DNA from: Limibacillus sp.
Lineage (GTDB): Bacteria > Pseudomonadota > Alphaproteobacteria > Kiloniellales > CECT-8803
Direction of reading: 5' to 3'
Length of the DNA: 64,000 bases
Assembly (NCBI GenBank): GCA_037379885.1
Contig: JARRJC010000001.1
Coordinates: 1-64,000, forward strand
Shown: positions 54,723-63,391 of the stretch, one piece after another
How positions within the stretch are numbered: position 1 is the stretch's first letter
Layout of the letters: each line of letters begins with the position of its first letter
Notes under the pieces: generated by a model
The model's input: only the letters and a program-made list of their open reading frames with translations
Databases searched by the model: none
What the model was told of the DNA's origin: nothing
Position numbers and translations under genes: made by a program

Positions 54723-55646
54723 GTGAGCGACACCAGTCTCCATCTCGACGGCCAGTCCCCGGCGCTTCCCGCGCCGGGCGAACTGCGCGATTACATCGCG
54801 CTGCTAAAGCCGCGCGTGATGTCTCTGGTGGTCTTCACGGCCTTTGCCGGCCTGCTGGCGGCGCCAGGTTCGCTCCATCCCGTCCTGGCCGCCGTGGCCA
54901 TCCTCTGCATCGCGGTTTCCGCCGGGGCCGCGGGCGCCATCAACATGTGGTACGAGCGCGATATCGACGCGGTGATGTCCCGCACGGCCCAGCGTCCCCT
55001 GCCCCAGGGCAAGGTGGCGCCGGCCGAGGCCCTGGCCTTCGGGGTCGCGCTTTCGATCCTCTCGACCATGATGATGGGTCTGGCCGTCAACTGGGCGGCG
55101 GCCGCTCTGTTGGCGCTCGCCAACCTCTTCTACGTCTTCGTCTACACCATCTGGCTGAAGCGCCGCACGCCGCAGAACATCGTGATCGGCGGCGCGGCGG
55201 GCGCCTTTCCGCCGATGATCGGCTGGGCCGCCGTCACCGGCTCGGTCAGCCTGGAGTCCATTGCGCTCTTCCTCTTGATCTTCCTCTGGACCCCGCCGCA
55301 CTTCTGGGCGCTGGCGCTCTTCGCCAAGAGCGACTACGCCAAGGCCGGGGTTCCCATGCTGCCGGTCGTCTCCGGCGTCAAGACCACCAAGCGTCAGATC
55401 CTCTACTACTGCATCGCGCTGCTGCCGGTGTCTCTGCTGCCGAGCCTCCTGGGCACGGCTGGCTGGGCCTACGGCGCGGTCGCCGGGATCATGTCGCTGG
55501 GCTTCATCGGTCTGGCCGTTCGCATTCTCCGCGAGGAGGGCACGGCGGCGGCCAAGCAGACATTCGGTTATTCGATCCTCTACCTCTTCGTGCTCTTCGC
55601 CCTTCTGATGGTGGATAGCGCGGCGAGCAACTGGTTGAACTGGTAA
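54723..55646 (+). CDS. ctaB: Protoheme IX farnesyltransferase (heme O synthase)
   Basis: A 307-residue inner-membrane UbiA-family enzyme adding a farnesyl group to protoheme, the first step to heme A. The substrate-binding aspartate motif is [20 protein letters not shown], the second is [20 protein letters not shown]. Nine hydrophobic helices. The GTG start at 54723 (AAAGAGC upstream) gives a normal N-terminus. It is the third gene of the cox operon. Confidence 0.96.
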   Translation: MSDTSLHLDGQSPALPAPGELRDYIALLKPRVMSLVVFTAFAGLLAAPGSLHPVLAAVAILCIAVSAGAAGAINMWYERDIDAVMSRTAQRPLPQGKVAPAEALAFGVALSILSTMMMGLAVNWAAAALLALANLFYVFVYTIWLKRRTPQNIVIGGAAGAFPPMIGWAAVTGSVSLESIALFLLIFLWTPPHFWALALFAKSDYAKAGVPMLPVVSGVKTTKRQILYYCIALLPVSLLPSLLGTAGWAYGAVAGIMSLGFIGLAVRILREEGTAAAKQTFGYSILYLFVLFALLMVDSAASNWLNW

Positions 55647-55670
55647 CGGCGAGGGAACGGCGCAAAGGAC

Positions 55671-55805
55671 ATGAGCGATTCAAAGCGCAGCAATTCGAAC
55701 AGCGAGGTGCACCGCCGTCAGCGGGGCAAGAACCTCGCCATGCTCGCCGGGCTCGTGACCCTGGTGGTGCTGTTCTACATCGTCGCGATCCTGAGGATGA
55801 GCTGA
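55671..55805 (+). CDS. 44-residue CoxF-like small membrane protein
   Basis: A short gene between ctaB and ctaG, with AAAGGAC upstream. The product has a basic soluble N-terminus (MSDSKRSNSNSEVHRRQRGK) and one transmembrane helix (LAMLAGLVTLVVLFYIVAIL) ending RMS. Small proteins in this exact operon slot are described as CoxF-like or oxidase assembly/accessory proteins. Its size, position and helix pattern support a real gene. Confidence 0.7.
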   Translation: MSDSKRSNSNSEVHRRQRGKNLAMLAGLVTLVVLFYIVAILRMS

Positions 55806-55812
55806 GAAGGCC

Positions 55813-56457
55813 ATGCGCGAAGAGACGACCCAAACCGCACGCAAGGCAAAGCGCAGCAACGCCGCCACGGCGCTGCTGCTGAGCGGCCTGGTCTGCGGCA
55901 TGGTCGGGCTTTCCTTCGCGGCGGTGCCCCTCTATCAGATCTTCTGTCAGGTGACGGGCCTGGGCGGCACCACGCAGGTGGCTGAGACCCTGCCCGAGAA
56001 AGCCCTGGAGCGCGTCATCAAGGTCCGCTTCAACGCCGACATCGACAGCGACTTGCCCTGGAGCTTCCAGCCCGGCGAGCGCGAGATTTCGCTGAAGGTC
56101 GGCGAACAGGGCCTGACCTTCTACAAGGCGGCCAGCAAGGCCGAGGTTCCGACCACGGGGCACGCCACCTTCAACGTGACGCCGCTGAAGGCGGGCCAGT
56201 ACTTCAACAAGATCCACTGCTTCTGCTTCGACGAGCAGACGCTGGAGCCAGGAGAGCAGGTGGACATGGGGGTGAACTTCTTCGTCGACCCGGCAATCGA
56301 CGAAGACCCCAACCTTGACGACGTGAAGACAATCACGCTGTCCTATACCTTCTTCCGCACGCCCGAGGACAAGGCGCGCGGCGAGTCGGCCAAGGAGCAG
56401 GTGAGCCAGATCAACGACGGCAGCGGCGGAAAAGCCGAAGCCCGGACCATCAACTGA
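55813..56457 (+). CDS. ctaG: Cytochrome c oxidase assembly protein (Cu-B chaperone)
   Basis: A 214-residue Cox11/CtaG-type copper chaperone that inserts Cu-B into subunit I. It has an N-terminal anchor helix (ALLLSGLVCGMVGLSFAAVP) followed by PLYQIFCQVTGLGGTTQV and a periplasmic domain with the copper-binding pair CFCFDEQTLEPGE. VNFFVDPAIDEDPNL is a Cox11 signature. It starts seven bases after the small CoxF-like gene. Confidence 0.96.
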   Translation: MREETTQTARKAKRSNAATALLLSGLVCGMVGLSFAAVPLYQIFCQVTGLGGTTQVAETLPEKALERVIKVRFNADIDSDLPWSFQPGEREISLKVGEQGLTFYKAASKAEVPTTGHATFNVTPLKAGQYFNKIHCFCFDEQTLEPGEQVDMGVNFFVDPAIDEDPNLDDVKTITLSYTFFRTPEDKARGESAKEQVSQINDGSGGKAEARTIN

Positions 56458-56496
56458 CCGAGCGGCTCTGCCGCGACGTTGGAGGGGAATGAAAGA

Positions 56497-57318
56497 ATGA
56501 GCGAAGGCAGTCATCAGAACCATCCGTACCACTTGGTGGACCCCAGCCCCTGGCCGCTGGTCGGCGCGTTCGCCGGCGGCGTCACCGCAGTCGGCATGGT
56601 GCTTTTCATGCACGACGTGACGGCCTGGCTGCTGCCGGTCGGCCTGCTGATGGTCGCCGGCACGATGTTCGGATGGTGGCGCGACGTGGTGCGCGAGGGC
56701 GAGTATCAGGGACATCACACCCCGGTGGTCCAGATCGGCCTGCGCTACGGCATGCTGCTGTTCATCGCGTCCGAGGTGATGTTCTTCGCGGCCTTTTTCT
56801 GGGCCTTCTTCGACGCCAGTCTGTTCTTCGACGAGGCGAAGCAGGTGGGCCGCGTCGCAGCCACCGGCGGTGTTTGGCCGCCGGAGGGCATCGAGGCTTT
56901 CGATCCCTTCGACATCCCCTTCCTCAACACCCTGGTCCTGCTGCTCTCCGGCTGCACCGTCACCTGGGCCCACCACGCCCTGCGTGAAGGCAACCGCCAG
57001 CAATTCCTGCAGGGTCTCGGCCTGACCGTCCTGCTGGGCGCGGCCTTCTCCGCGCTGCAGGCCTACGAGTACGGCCACGCCGCCTTCGGCTTCACCGACG
57101 GCATCTACGCCTCGACCTTCTACATGGCCACCGGCTTCCACGGCGCGCACGTGCTGATCGGCACGATCTTCCTGCTGGTCTGCTTCTTCCGGGGCCTCGC
57201 CGGCCACTTCACGCCGGACCATCACTTCGGCTTCGAGGCGGCGGCCTGGTACTGGCACTTCGTGGACGTGGTGTGGCTCTTCCTCTTCACCTTCGTCTAC
57301 TGGTGGGCGGGCCCGTAA
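56497..57318 (+). CDS. coxC: Cytochrome c oxidase subunit III
   Basis: A 273-residue integral subunit with seven membrane helices; it supports the stability and proton uptake of the oxidase. Family segments are HPYHLVDPSPWPLVGAFAGG, SEVMFFAAFFWAFFDASLFF, GFHGAHVLIGTIFLL and the final FEAAAWYWHFVDVVWLFLFT. The start is ATG at 56497 with GGAGGGG upstream. It follows ctaG by about 40 bases. Confidence 0.96.
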   Translation: MSEGSHQNHPYHLVDPSPWPLVGAFAGGVTAVGMVLFMHDVTAWLLPVGLLMVAGTMFGWWRDVVREGEYQGHHTPVVQIGLRYGMLLFIASEVMFFAAFFWAFFDASLFFDEAKQVGRVAATGGVWPPEGIEAFDPFDIPFLNTLVLLLSGCTVTWAHHALREGNRQQFLQGLGLTVLLGAAFSALQAYEYGHAAFGFTDGIYASTFYMATGFHGAHVLIGTIFLLVCFFRGLAGHFTPDHHFGFEAAAWYWHFVDVVWLFLFTFVYWWAGP

Positions 57319-57355
57319 CAAGGTTCCCCGCGTTCCGGAGAAAGCCTGGGAGTTC

Positions 57356-57739
57356 ATGAGCGGCAGCGGGTACCGCCCGGTAGTTTCCCCCTACGCCGTC
57401 GGCCTGAAATGCCGCTGCCCGCGTTGCGGGAAGGGCCGCCTGTTCCAGGGGTTCCTGACGCTTCGCAAGGCCTGTGAAGCCTGCGGCCTGGACTTCTCCA
57501 AGGCGGATAGCGGCGATGGACCGGCTGTTTTCATGATCTTCATCCTGGGGTTCACGGTCGTGCCTCTCATCGTGTTCGTGGAGTTCATCTATGAACCGCC
57601 GGTCTGGGTCACGCCCCTCTTGGGGATCGTGCTGGTCCTGGGCGGCGCCCTCCTCCTCCTGCGCCCGCTCAAGGGCCTCATGATCGCGCTGCAATACCGC
57701 CACAGGGCCAGCGACAGCGGCACCACGAAGTATGACTGA
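57356..57739 (+). CDS. DUF983-family protein with two CxxC motifs
   Basis: A 127-residue protein with two Cys pairs (KCRCPRCGKGRLFQGF and KACEACGLDF, a zinc-ribbon-like pair) and two C-terminal membrane helices (AVFMIFILGFTVVPLIVFVE and a second one). DUF983 genes lie between coxC and surf1 in many alphaproteobacteria. The role is unproven; a place in oxidase assembly is inferred from context. Its stop overlaps the surf1 start by eight bases. Confidence 0.88.
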   Translation: MSGSGYRPVVSPYAVGLKCRCPRCGKGRLFQGFLTLRKACEACGLDFSKADSGDGPAVFMIFILGFTVVPLIVFVEFIYEPPVWVTPLLGIVLVLGGALLLLRPLKGLMIALQYRHRASDSGTTKYD

Positions 57740-58469
57740 CCGGCGTTTCCGGCCCGGGTTCTGGGCCAGTCTTTCCTGTCTCATCGTCTTTTGCGTCCTG
57801 GTGACCCTGGGTGTCTGGCAGCTTCATCGGCTGGAATGGAAGCAGGGCCTGATCGACGATCTCCGCGCCCGTTCCGAGGCGCCGCCGCTCACCGAACTGC
57901 CCCGTCCGCCCCACGATCTCGCCAACCTCTCCTACCGCAGCGTCCGTCTGACCGGGCAGTTTCTGGAGGGGCGCGAGTTCCTGTTTCCGGGCCGCAGTTA
58001 TCAGGGCATGACCGGGGAGGAGCTGGCCGCGCCCTTCGTGACCAAGGAGGGGCGCGGCGTGATCGTCAGCCGCGGCTGGCTGCCGCCGCAGCGCCTGGAC
58101 CCCGCGACCCGGACCGGCGAGGCGGCGGAGGGACCGATCACCATCGAGGGCATCCTGCGCCCCGGCGGCTGGAGCGGCATGGAAAGCTTCCGCCCGGTCA
58201 ACGATCCGGAAAAGAACCGCTGGCTCTACTATGATTTGGACGCCATGACCGCGGCGGCGGGCCTTGAAGACCCGGAGACGGAGCTTTACGTGTCCTTGAA
58301 GAGGCAACCGGGAGACGAAAGCCTGCCGCTGCCTCTGCCCCCGGCCATCACGCTGGCCAACAACCACTTGGAATACGCCCTCACCTGGTTCGCGCTTTCG
58401 GGCGGCCTGATCGGCATCTATCTGCTGTTCGGCTTCGCGCGGGGCCGTGAGACACGCGAAAGACAATAG
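57732..58469 (+). CDS. SURF1-family oxidase assembly factor
   Basis: A 245-residue inner-membrane protein with two terminal helices (LSCLIVFCVLVTLGVWQLHR and LTWFALSGGLIGIYLLFGFA) and a periplasmic domain. It contains the family segments GVWQLHRLEWKQGL, GRGVIVSRGWLPP and NNHLEYALTWFALS. SURF1 helps insert heme a3 into subunit I. It is translationally coupled to the DUF983 gene and is the last recognised assembly factor of the operon. Confidence 0.94.
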   Translation: MTDRRFRPGFWASLSCLIVFCVLVTLGVWQLHRLEWKQGLIDDLRARSEAPPLTELPRPPHDLANLSYRSVRLTGQFLEGREFLFPGRSYQGMTGEELAAPFVTKEGRGVIVSRGWLPPQRLDPATRTGEAAEGPITIEGILRPGGWSGMESFRPVNDPEKNRWLYYDLDAMTAAAGLEDPETELYVSLKRQPGDESLPLPLPPAITLANNHLEYALTWFALSGGLIGIYLLFGFARGRETRERQ

Positions 58470-58484
58470 GGAACAGACCCATCC

Positions 58485-59990
58485 ATGAACGCTCCTTCGG
58501 CCTATCAAAATCTGGAGACCCGCTTTAGGCGGATCGCCGCCCTCGATGAGGCGGCCGGCTTTCTCCATTGGGACCTGGCGACCATCATGCCGGAGGACTC
58601 AGCCGAATCCCGTGGCGAGCAGCTGGCCGCGCTAAGCCTCACGAGCCACGAGATGATCACCGACCCGCGCCTCTCGGACTGGCTCGCCGAGGCAGAGGAG
58701 AACGGCAAGGGACTGGACGCCTGGCAGCAGGCCAACCTGCGGGAGATGAAGCGCCGCTGGCTGCATGCCAACGCCGTGCCCGCCGATCTGGTGGAAGCCG
58801 AGAGTCGGGCCACACGGCGCAGTGAGATGGCCTGGCGCCGGGCCCGCCCGGCATCCGACTTCGCGGCGGTAAAGCCCTATCTGGCCGAGCTTCTCGCCAT
58901 TCAGCGCGAGGTCGCCAGGGTCAAGGGCGAGGCCCTCGGCCTCTCGCCCTATGACGCCCTGCTCGACCAGTTCGATCCGGGCAATCGGGCAGAGCGCATC
59001 GACCCCGTGTTCGAGGATCTGGCCGCTTTCCTGCCCGGGTTCCTTGAGCAGGTGCTGGAACGCCAGGCCGCCAATCCGAACCCGCTGCCCCTTGCCGGCC
59101 CCTTCCCGCAGGCCCGTCAGGAGGCGCTGGCCCGCAAGCTGATCGAGGCCGTCGGCTTCGATTTCCGCAGCGGGCGGCTGGATGTCTCCCTGCACCCCTT
59201 CAGCGGCGGCACGCCGGAGGACAGCCGCATCACCACGCGCTACGACGAGGAAAACTTCCTCTCGGCCATGATGGGCGTGCTGCACGAAAGCGGCCACGCC
59301 CAGTACGAGCGCGGCCTGCCCAAGGACTGGCGCCGCCAGCCGGTCGGCGAGGCGCGGGGCATGACCCTGCACGAAAGCCAGTCGCTGCTGATCGAGATGC
59401 AGGCCTGCCGGGGCCGCGAGTTCATGACCTTCATGGCCCCGCTGGCCAAGGAGATCATGGGCGGCGAAGGCCCGGCCTGGGAGCCGGAGAACCTCTTGTC
59501 CCACTATCGCCGGGTGGAGCGGGGCTTCATCCGGGTGGACGCCGACGAGGTGACCTATCCGGCGCACGTGATCCTGCGCTACCGGTTGGAGCGCGCGCTC
59601 ATCGCCGGCGACCTGCCGCTCGATGACCTGCCCGCGGCCTGGAACGATGGGCTGGAGGAACTCCTGGGCATCCGTCCGCCCGAAGACCGCCTCGGAGTCC
59701 TGCAGGACATCCATTGGTACGACGGCGCGTTCGGCTACTTCCCGACCTACACCCTGGGCGCCATGACGGCCGCCCAACTCTTCGCCCAGGCGGTGGCGGA
59801 CAAGCCGGAGATACCTGCAGCGCTCTCCAAAGGCGACTTCGCGCCGCTCATGGCCTGGCTGCGCGACAAGGTGCATGGCCGCGGCTCTCTCTTGAGCGGC
59901 GACGAACTCCTGGAGGAGGCCACCGGCCGTCCGCTCGATGCCGATACCTTCAAGGGGCACCTGAAGCGGCGGTATCTGGAGTGCGCCTGA
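58485..59990 (+). CDS. Carboxypeptidase Taq (M32 family)
   Basis: A 501-residue zinc carboxypeptidase with broad C-terminal specificity. The zinc motif HESGH is at 267-271 (LHESGHAQYERGLP). The family blocks DVSLHPFSGGTPEDSRITTR (233-252) and HESQSLLIEMQACR (near 298) are complete, and the PEFs-like C-terminal part is intact. It starts 15 bases after surf1, so it may be read from the cox operon, though it has no known respiratory role. Confidence 0.95.
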   Translation: MNAPSAYQNLETRFRRIAALDEAAGFLHWDLATIMPEDSAESRGEQLAALSLTSHEMITDPRLSDWLAEAEENGKGLDAWQQANLREMKRRWLHANAVPADLVEAESRATRRSEMAWRRARPASDFAAVKPYLAELLAIQREVARVKGEALGLSPYDALLDQFDPGNRAERIDPVFEDLAAFLPGFLEQVLERQAANPNPLPLAGPFPQARQEALARKLIEAVGFDFRSGRLDVSLHPFSGGTPEDSRITTRYDEENFLSAMMGVLHESGHAQYERGLPKDWRRQPVGEARGMTLHESQSLLIEMQACRGREFMTFMAPLAKEIMGGEGPAWEPENLLSHYRRVERGFIRVDADEVTYPAHVILRYRLERALIAGDLPLDDLPAAWNDGLEELLGIRPPEDRLGVLQDIHWYDGAFGYFPTYTLGAMTAAQLFAQAVADKPEIPAALSKGDFAPLMAWLRDKVHGRGSLLSGDELLEEATGRPLDADTFKGHLKRRYLECA

Positions 59991-60002
59991 GCGCTCCGCT
60001 GC

Positions 60003-60031
60003 TTGTTTGCCGGGCGCGGCCTCAGTAAGGT
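60003..60031 (+). promoter_or_regulatory. Candidate promoter of thrC
   Basis: TTGTTT (60003-60008), 17 bases, then TAAGGT (60026-60031), in the gap after the M32 gene, about 40 bases upstream of the thrC ATG at 60073. It would let the thrC-M16-acetyltransferase group be expressed apart from the cox operon. Confidence 0.35.
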
Positions 60032-60072
60032 GGCGCGCCGCCAGGATTGGAACCAAGAGAAGACCGCAAGCC

Positions 60073-61482
60073 ATGCGCTACCTATCGACACGGGGCGAAG
60101 CCCCTGCGCTCAGCTTCGACGAGGTGCTGCTGACCGGGCTCGCCCGCGACGGCGGCCTTTACGTGCCCGAAAGCTGGCCGCAGTTCTCCCAGGCCGACCT
60201 CCGCCACATGGCGCGGCTTTCCTATCCCGATTTGGCTGTCGCCGTGATGCGCCCCTTCATGGCGGGCAGCGCCGCCGAGGAAAGGCTGCCGGAGCTGGTC
60301 AACAGGGCCTATGCCTCCTTCGCCCACCGGGCGGTGGCGCCCTTGAAGCAACTGGACAGCAATCTCTGGCTGATGGAGCTGTTCCACGGGCCGACGCTGG
60401 CCTTCAAGGACGTGGCGCTGCAACTGCTGGGACAGCTCTTCGAGGTGGTGCTGGAAGCCCACGACGCCCGTGTGACCATCGTCGGCGCGACCTCCGGCGA
60501 TACCGGCTCGGCGGCGATCGAGGCCGTGCGCGGCAAGGAGCGCGCCAGCATCTTCATGCTGCATCCCAAGGGCCGGGTCAGCGAGGTGCAGCGCCGCCAG
60601 ATGACCACCATCGACGACGACAATGTGCACAACCTGGCGGTCGCGGGCAGCTTCGACGACTGCCAGGACCTCGTGAAGGCCATGTTCAACGACCATGCCT
60701 TCCGCGACCGGCACCGGCTCTCCGCCGTCAACTCGATCAACTGGGCGCGGATCATGGCCCAGATCGTCTATTACTTTTCCGCAGCGCTCAGCCTCGGCGC
60801 GCCGGGACGGCCGATCAGCTTTTCCGTGCCCACCGGCAACTTCGGCAACGTCTATGCGGGCTACGCGGCCAAGGCCATGGGCCTGCCCATCGAGCGGCTC
60901 GTCGTCGCCTCCAACAAGAACGATATCCTGACCCGCTTCCTGGCCGACGGGAACATGGTGATCGAGGGGGTCGAGCCCAGCTATTCGCCTTCCATGGACA
61001 TCCAGGTTTCCTCCAACTTCGAGCGGCTGCTGTTCGACCTGACCGGACGTCAGGGCGCGGAGGTGTCGGAGATCATGCAGCGCTTCCGCAAGGAGGGGCG
61101 CTTTTCCGTCTCCGACGCCGCGCTCTCCAAGCTGCAGGGCACCTTCTCGGGCTACCGCCTGGACGACGAGGGGACGCTGGCCGTGATCGGCGCGGAGCGG
61201 GAGGCGAACGGCGAACTGCTCGATCCCCATACCGCGATCGGCGTCTCCGCCGCGCGCGTGACCCTGCCCCGCTTGGAAAGCCCCGTGGTGGCGCTGGCGA
61301 CGGCCCACCCGGCGAAGTTCCCGGACGCGGTGGAGAAGGCCACGGGCATCCGCCCGACCTTGCCCGAGCGTCTCGCCGACCTTTATGAAAGGCCTGAGTA
61401 CGCAGTTGACGTCGAAGCCGGGCTTGACCACATCGAACGGCTCATCGACGATTCTCAATCGCTTACCTTGCAGAAGGGCTAG
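60073..61482 (+). CDS. thrC: Threonine synthase
   Basis: A 469-residue PLP enzyme converting O-phosphohomoserine to threonine. The start MRYLSTRGEAPALSFDEVLL is the usual class I N-terminus. The PLP lysine is K112 in HGPTLAFKDVALQ; the phosphate loop is GATSGDTGSAAIEA, and FSVPTGNFGNVYAGYAAKAM is the family block. The ATG at 60073 is chosen over an in-frame ATG 22 codons earlier. Its TAG stop directly abuts the ATG of the M16 peptidase. Confidence 0.96.
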   Translation: MRYLSTRGEAPALSFDEVLLTGLARDGGLYVPESWPQFSQADLRHMARLSYPDLAVAVMRPFMAGSAAEERLPELVNRAYASFAHRAVAPLKQLDSNLWLMELFHGPTLAFKDVALQLLGQLFEVVLEAHDARVTIVGATSGDTGSAAIEAVRGKERASIFMLHPKGRVSEVQRRQMTTIDDDNVHNLAVAGSFDDCQDLVKAMFNDHAFRDRHRLSAVNSINWARIMAQIVYYFSAALSLGAPGRPISFSVPTGNFGNVYAGYAAKAMGLPIERLVVASNKNDILTRFLADGNMVIEGVEPSYSPSMDIQVSSNFERLLFDLTGRQGAEVSEIMQRFRKEGRFSVSDAALSKLQGTFSGYRLDDEGTLAVIGAEREANGELLDPHTAIGVSAARVTLPRLESPVVALATAHPAKFPDAVEKATGIRPTLPERLADLYERPEYAVDVEAGLDHIERLIDDSQSLTLQKG

Positions 61483-62748
61483 ATGCAAAACGTGAAGGTC
61501 ACCCGCCTGGAAAGCGGCCTGAGGGTCGCCAGCGACAGCCGCCCGGATGTCGCGAGCCTCGCGCTCGGGGTTTTCGTGGCTGTCGGCACGCGCCATGAGC
61601 CGGCGGAGATGAACGGCATCGCCCACATGCTGGAGCACATGGCCTTCAAGGGCACCGAGAACCGCAGCGCCTATGACATCGCGCGCGAGATCGAGGATGT
61701 CGGCGGCTACATCAACGCCTTCACCAGCCGCGAGATGACCGCCTATTACCTGCGCCTTCTGGCCGACGACCTTCCGCTGGGCGTCGATCTGCTGGCCGAC
61801 ATCATGCAGCGCTCCACCTTCGATCCGCAGGAGCTGGAGCGGGAGCGCAGCGTCATTCTCCAGGAACTGGGGCAGGCCCAGGACACGCCGGACGACATCA
61901 TCTTCGACCATTTCCAGGCCACGGCCTTTCCCGCGCAGTCGCTGGGCCGGCCCATCCTGGGCGAGGCGGAGATCATCCGGAACATCAGCCGTGACCAGCT
62001 TCAAGGCTACATGGCCGAGCATTACCGCCCCGAGCGCATGGTGGTGAGCGCGGCGGGCCGGGTCGACCACGAGCGGCTGGTCGAACTGGTCTCGCGCGCT
62101 TTCGAGGGGCTGGCCCCGAGAGAAGGCGGTCTTCCGCCCGAAGGCGCGCGCTACACCGGCGGCGAATACCGCGAGGACAAGACCCTGGAGCAGGCGCACC
62201 TGCTGCTGGGGCTGCCCGGCGTGGCGCAGCTCGACGACGAGGTCTATGGCATTAACCTGCTGGCGACGCTGCTCGGCGGCGGCATGTCCTCCCGGCTGTT
62301 CCAGGAGGTGCGCGAAAAGCGCGGCCTGGTCTATTCCATCTACGCCTTCCACTCCGCCTACGAGGACAGCGGGCTCTTCGGCATCTACGCGGGAACCGGC
62401 GAGGCGGAGACCGGGGAGCTGATGCCGGTGATCTGCGATCAGTTGGCCGAGGTCGCCCGCACCGCCGATCAGGAGGAGCTGGAGCGGGCCCGCGCGCAGC
62501 TGCGTTCCTCCCTGCTGATGGGGCTGGAGAGCTCCAGCCAGCGGTGCGAGTCCCTGGCCCGGCAACTGCTGACGCGCGGGCGGCCCGTCACGCCCGAGGA
62601 GATGCTCGGCAAGCTCGAAGCCGTGACCCTGGAAGATGTGCGCGGACTGGCCCTGCGCCTCGCGAGCGCGGAACCCACCCTGGCGGGCATCGGCCCGCTC
62701 GCCAATCTGGAGTCCTTCGACAGCCTGCGCGCCCGTCTGGTGGCGTGA
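61483..62748 (+). CDS. M16-family zinc peptidase (mitochondrial processing peptidase-like)
   Basis: A 421-residue peptidase with the inverted zinc motif HMLEH (H48, E51, H52) and the third ligand E128, exactly 76 residues after H52, as in processing-peptidase beta subunits. The flexible glycine-rich loop LLGGGMSSRLFQEVREKRGL is also present. This alphaproteobacterial protein is the group from which mitochondrial MPP is thought to derive; substrates in bacteria are uncertain. The ATG immediately follows the thrC stop. Confidence 0.93.
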   Translation: MQNVKVTRLESGLRVASDSRPDVASLALGVFVAVGTRHEPAEMNGIAHMLEHMAFKGTENRSAYDIAREIEDVGGYINAFTSREMTAYYLRLLADDLPLGVDLLADIMQRSTFDPQELERERSVILQELGQAQDTPDDIIFDHFQATAFPAQSLGRPILGEAEIIRNISRDQLQGYMAEHYRPERMVVSAAGRVDHERLVELVSRAFEGLAPREGGLPPEGARYTGGEYREDKTLEQAHLLLGLPGVAQLDDEVYGINLLATLLGGGMSSRLFQEVREKRGLVYSIYAFHSAYEDSGLFGIYAGTGEAETGELMPVICDQLAEVARTADQEELERARAQLRSSLLMGLESSSQRCESLARQLLTRGRPVTPEEMLGKLEAVTLEDVRGLALRLASAEPTLAGIGPLANLESFDSLRARLVA

Positions 62749-62773
62749 GCGCGGTCGAGGCAGGCTGCGTCCC

Positions 62774-63376
62774 ATGACCATGCTGCTGCCTTTCTTCACC
62801 CGCCGCGAAGCCCAGTCCTTCCGGCAGCTGCGCGGGCGCATCTACCTCCGCCCGCCCCTCGGGCGGGACTACCGCGCCTGGGCCGCGGTGCGCGAGGAAA
62901 GCCGGTCCTTCCTGATTCCCTGGGAGCCAACCTGGGCGCATGACGCGCTGAGCCGCAGCGCCTACCGCCGGCGCCTGCGCCACTACGTTCAGGAATGGCG
63001 GCAGGACAACGGCTACGCCTTTTTCGTGTTCACTCAAGAGGACGACCGGCTGGTCGGCGGCATTACCCTCTCCAACCTGCGCCGCAGCGTCGCCCAGACC
63101 GCCGCCGTCGGCTATTGGGTGGGCGAAAGCCATGCCCGCAAGGGCTACATGACCGAAGCCCTGCTGGCGCTCGCCGACTTCTCCTTCGGACGCATCGGGC
63201 TGCGCCGTCTGGAGGCAGCCTGCCTGCCGCAGAACGAGGCCAGCCGCAAGCTGCTGGAGAAGGTCGGCTTCCAGTACGAGGGCTATGCCCGCGAATACCT
63301 GCGCATCGATGGCGAGTGGCGCGACCACCTGCTCTACGCCCTCCTGCGGGAAGACCCGCGGGGCGAGGGCCAGTAG
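62774..63376 (+). CDS. RimJ/RimL-type GNAT N-acetyltransferase
   Basis: A 200-residue GNAT protein of the ribosomal-protein-alanine acetyltransferase group: GRIYLRPPLGRDYRAWAAVR, IPWEPTW (RimJ-like substrate edge), VGYWVGESHARKGYMTEALL for the acetyl-CoA site and LPQNEASRKLLEKVGFQYEG at the end. RimJ acetylates the N-terminus of S5 and acts in translation quality control, but other proteins may be the target. It follows the M16 gene by 25 bases and is probably in the same unit. ATG at 62774 chosen over a longer frame inside the M16 gene. Confidence 0.88.
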   Translation: MTMLLPFFTRREAQSFRQLRGRIYLRPPLGRDYRAWAAVREESRSFLIPWEPTWAHDALSRSAYRRRLRHYVQEWRQDNGYAFFVFTQEDDRLVGGITLSNLRRSVAQTAAVGYWVGESHARKGYMTEALLALADFSFGRIGLRRLEAACLPQNEASRKLLEKVGFQYEGYAREYLRIDGEWRDHLLYALLREDPRGEGQ

Positions 63377-63391
63377 CCGTTCGGGCTCCCT

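Noticed and set aside
60082-62841. Minus-strand open frame of 919 codons
   Set aside because: Antisense to thrC and the M16 peptidase gene, which are fully supported; no domain in the minus-strand translation.
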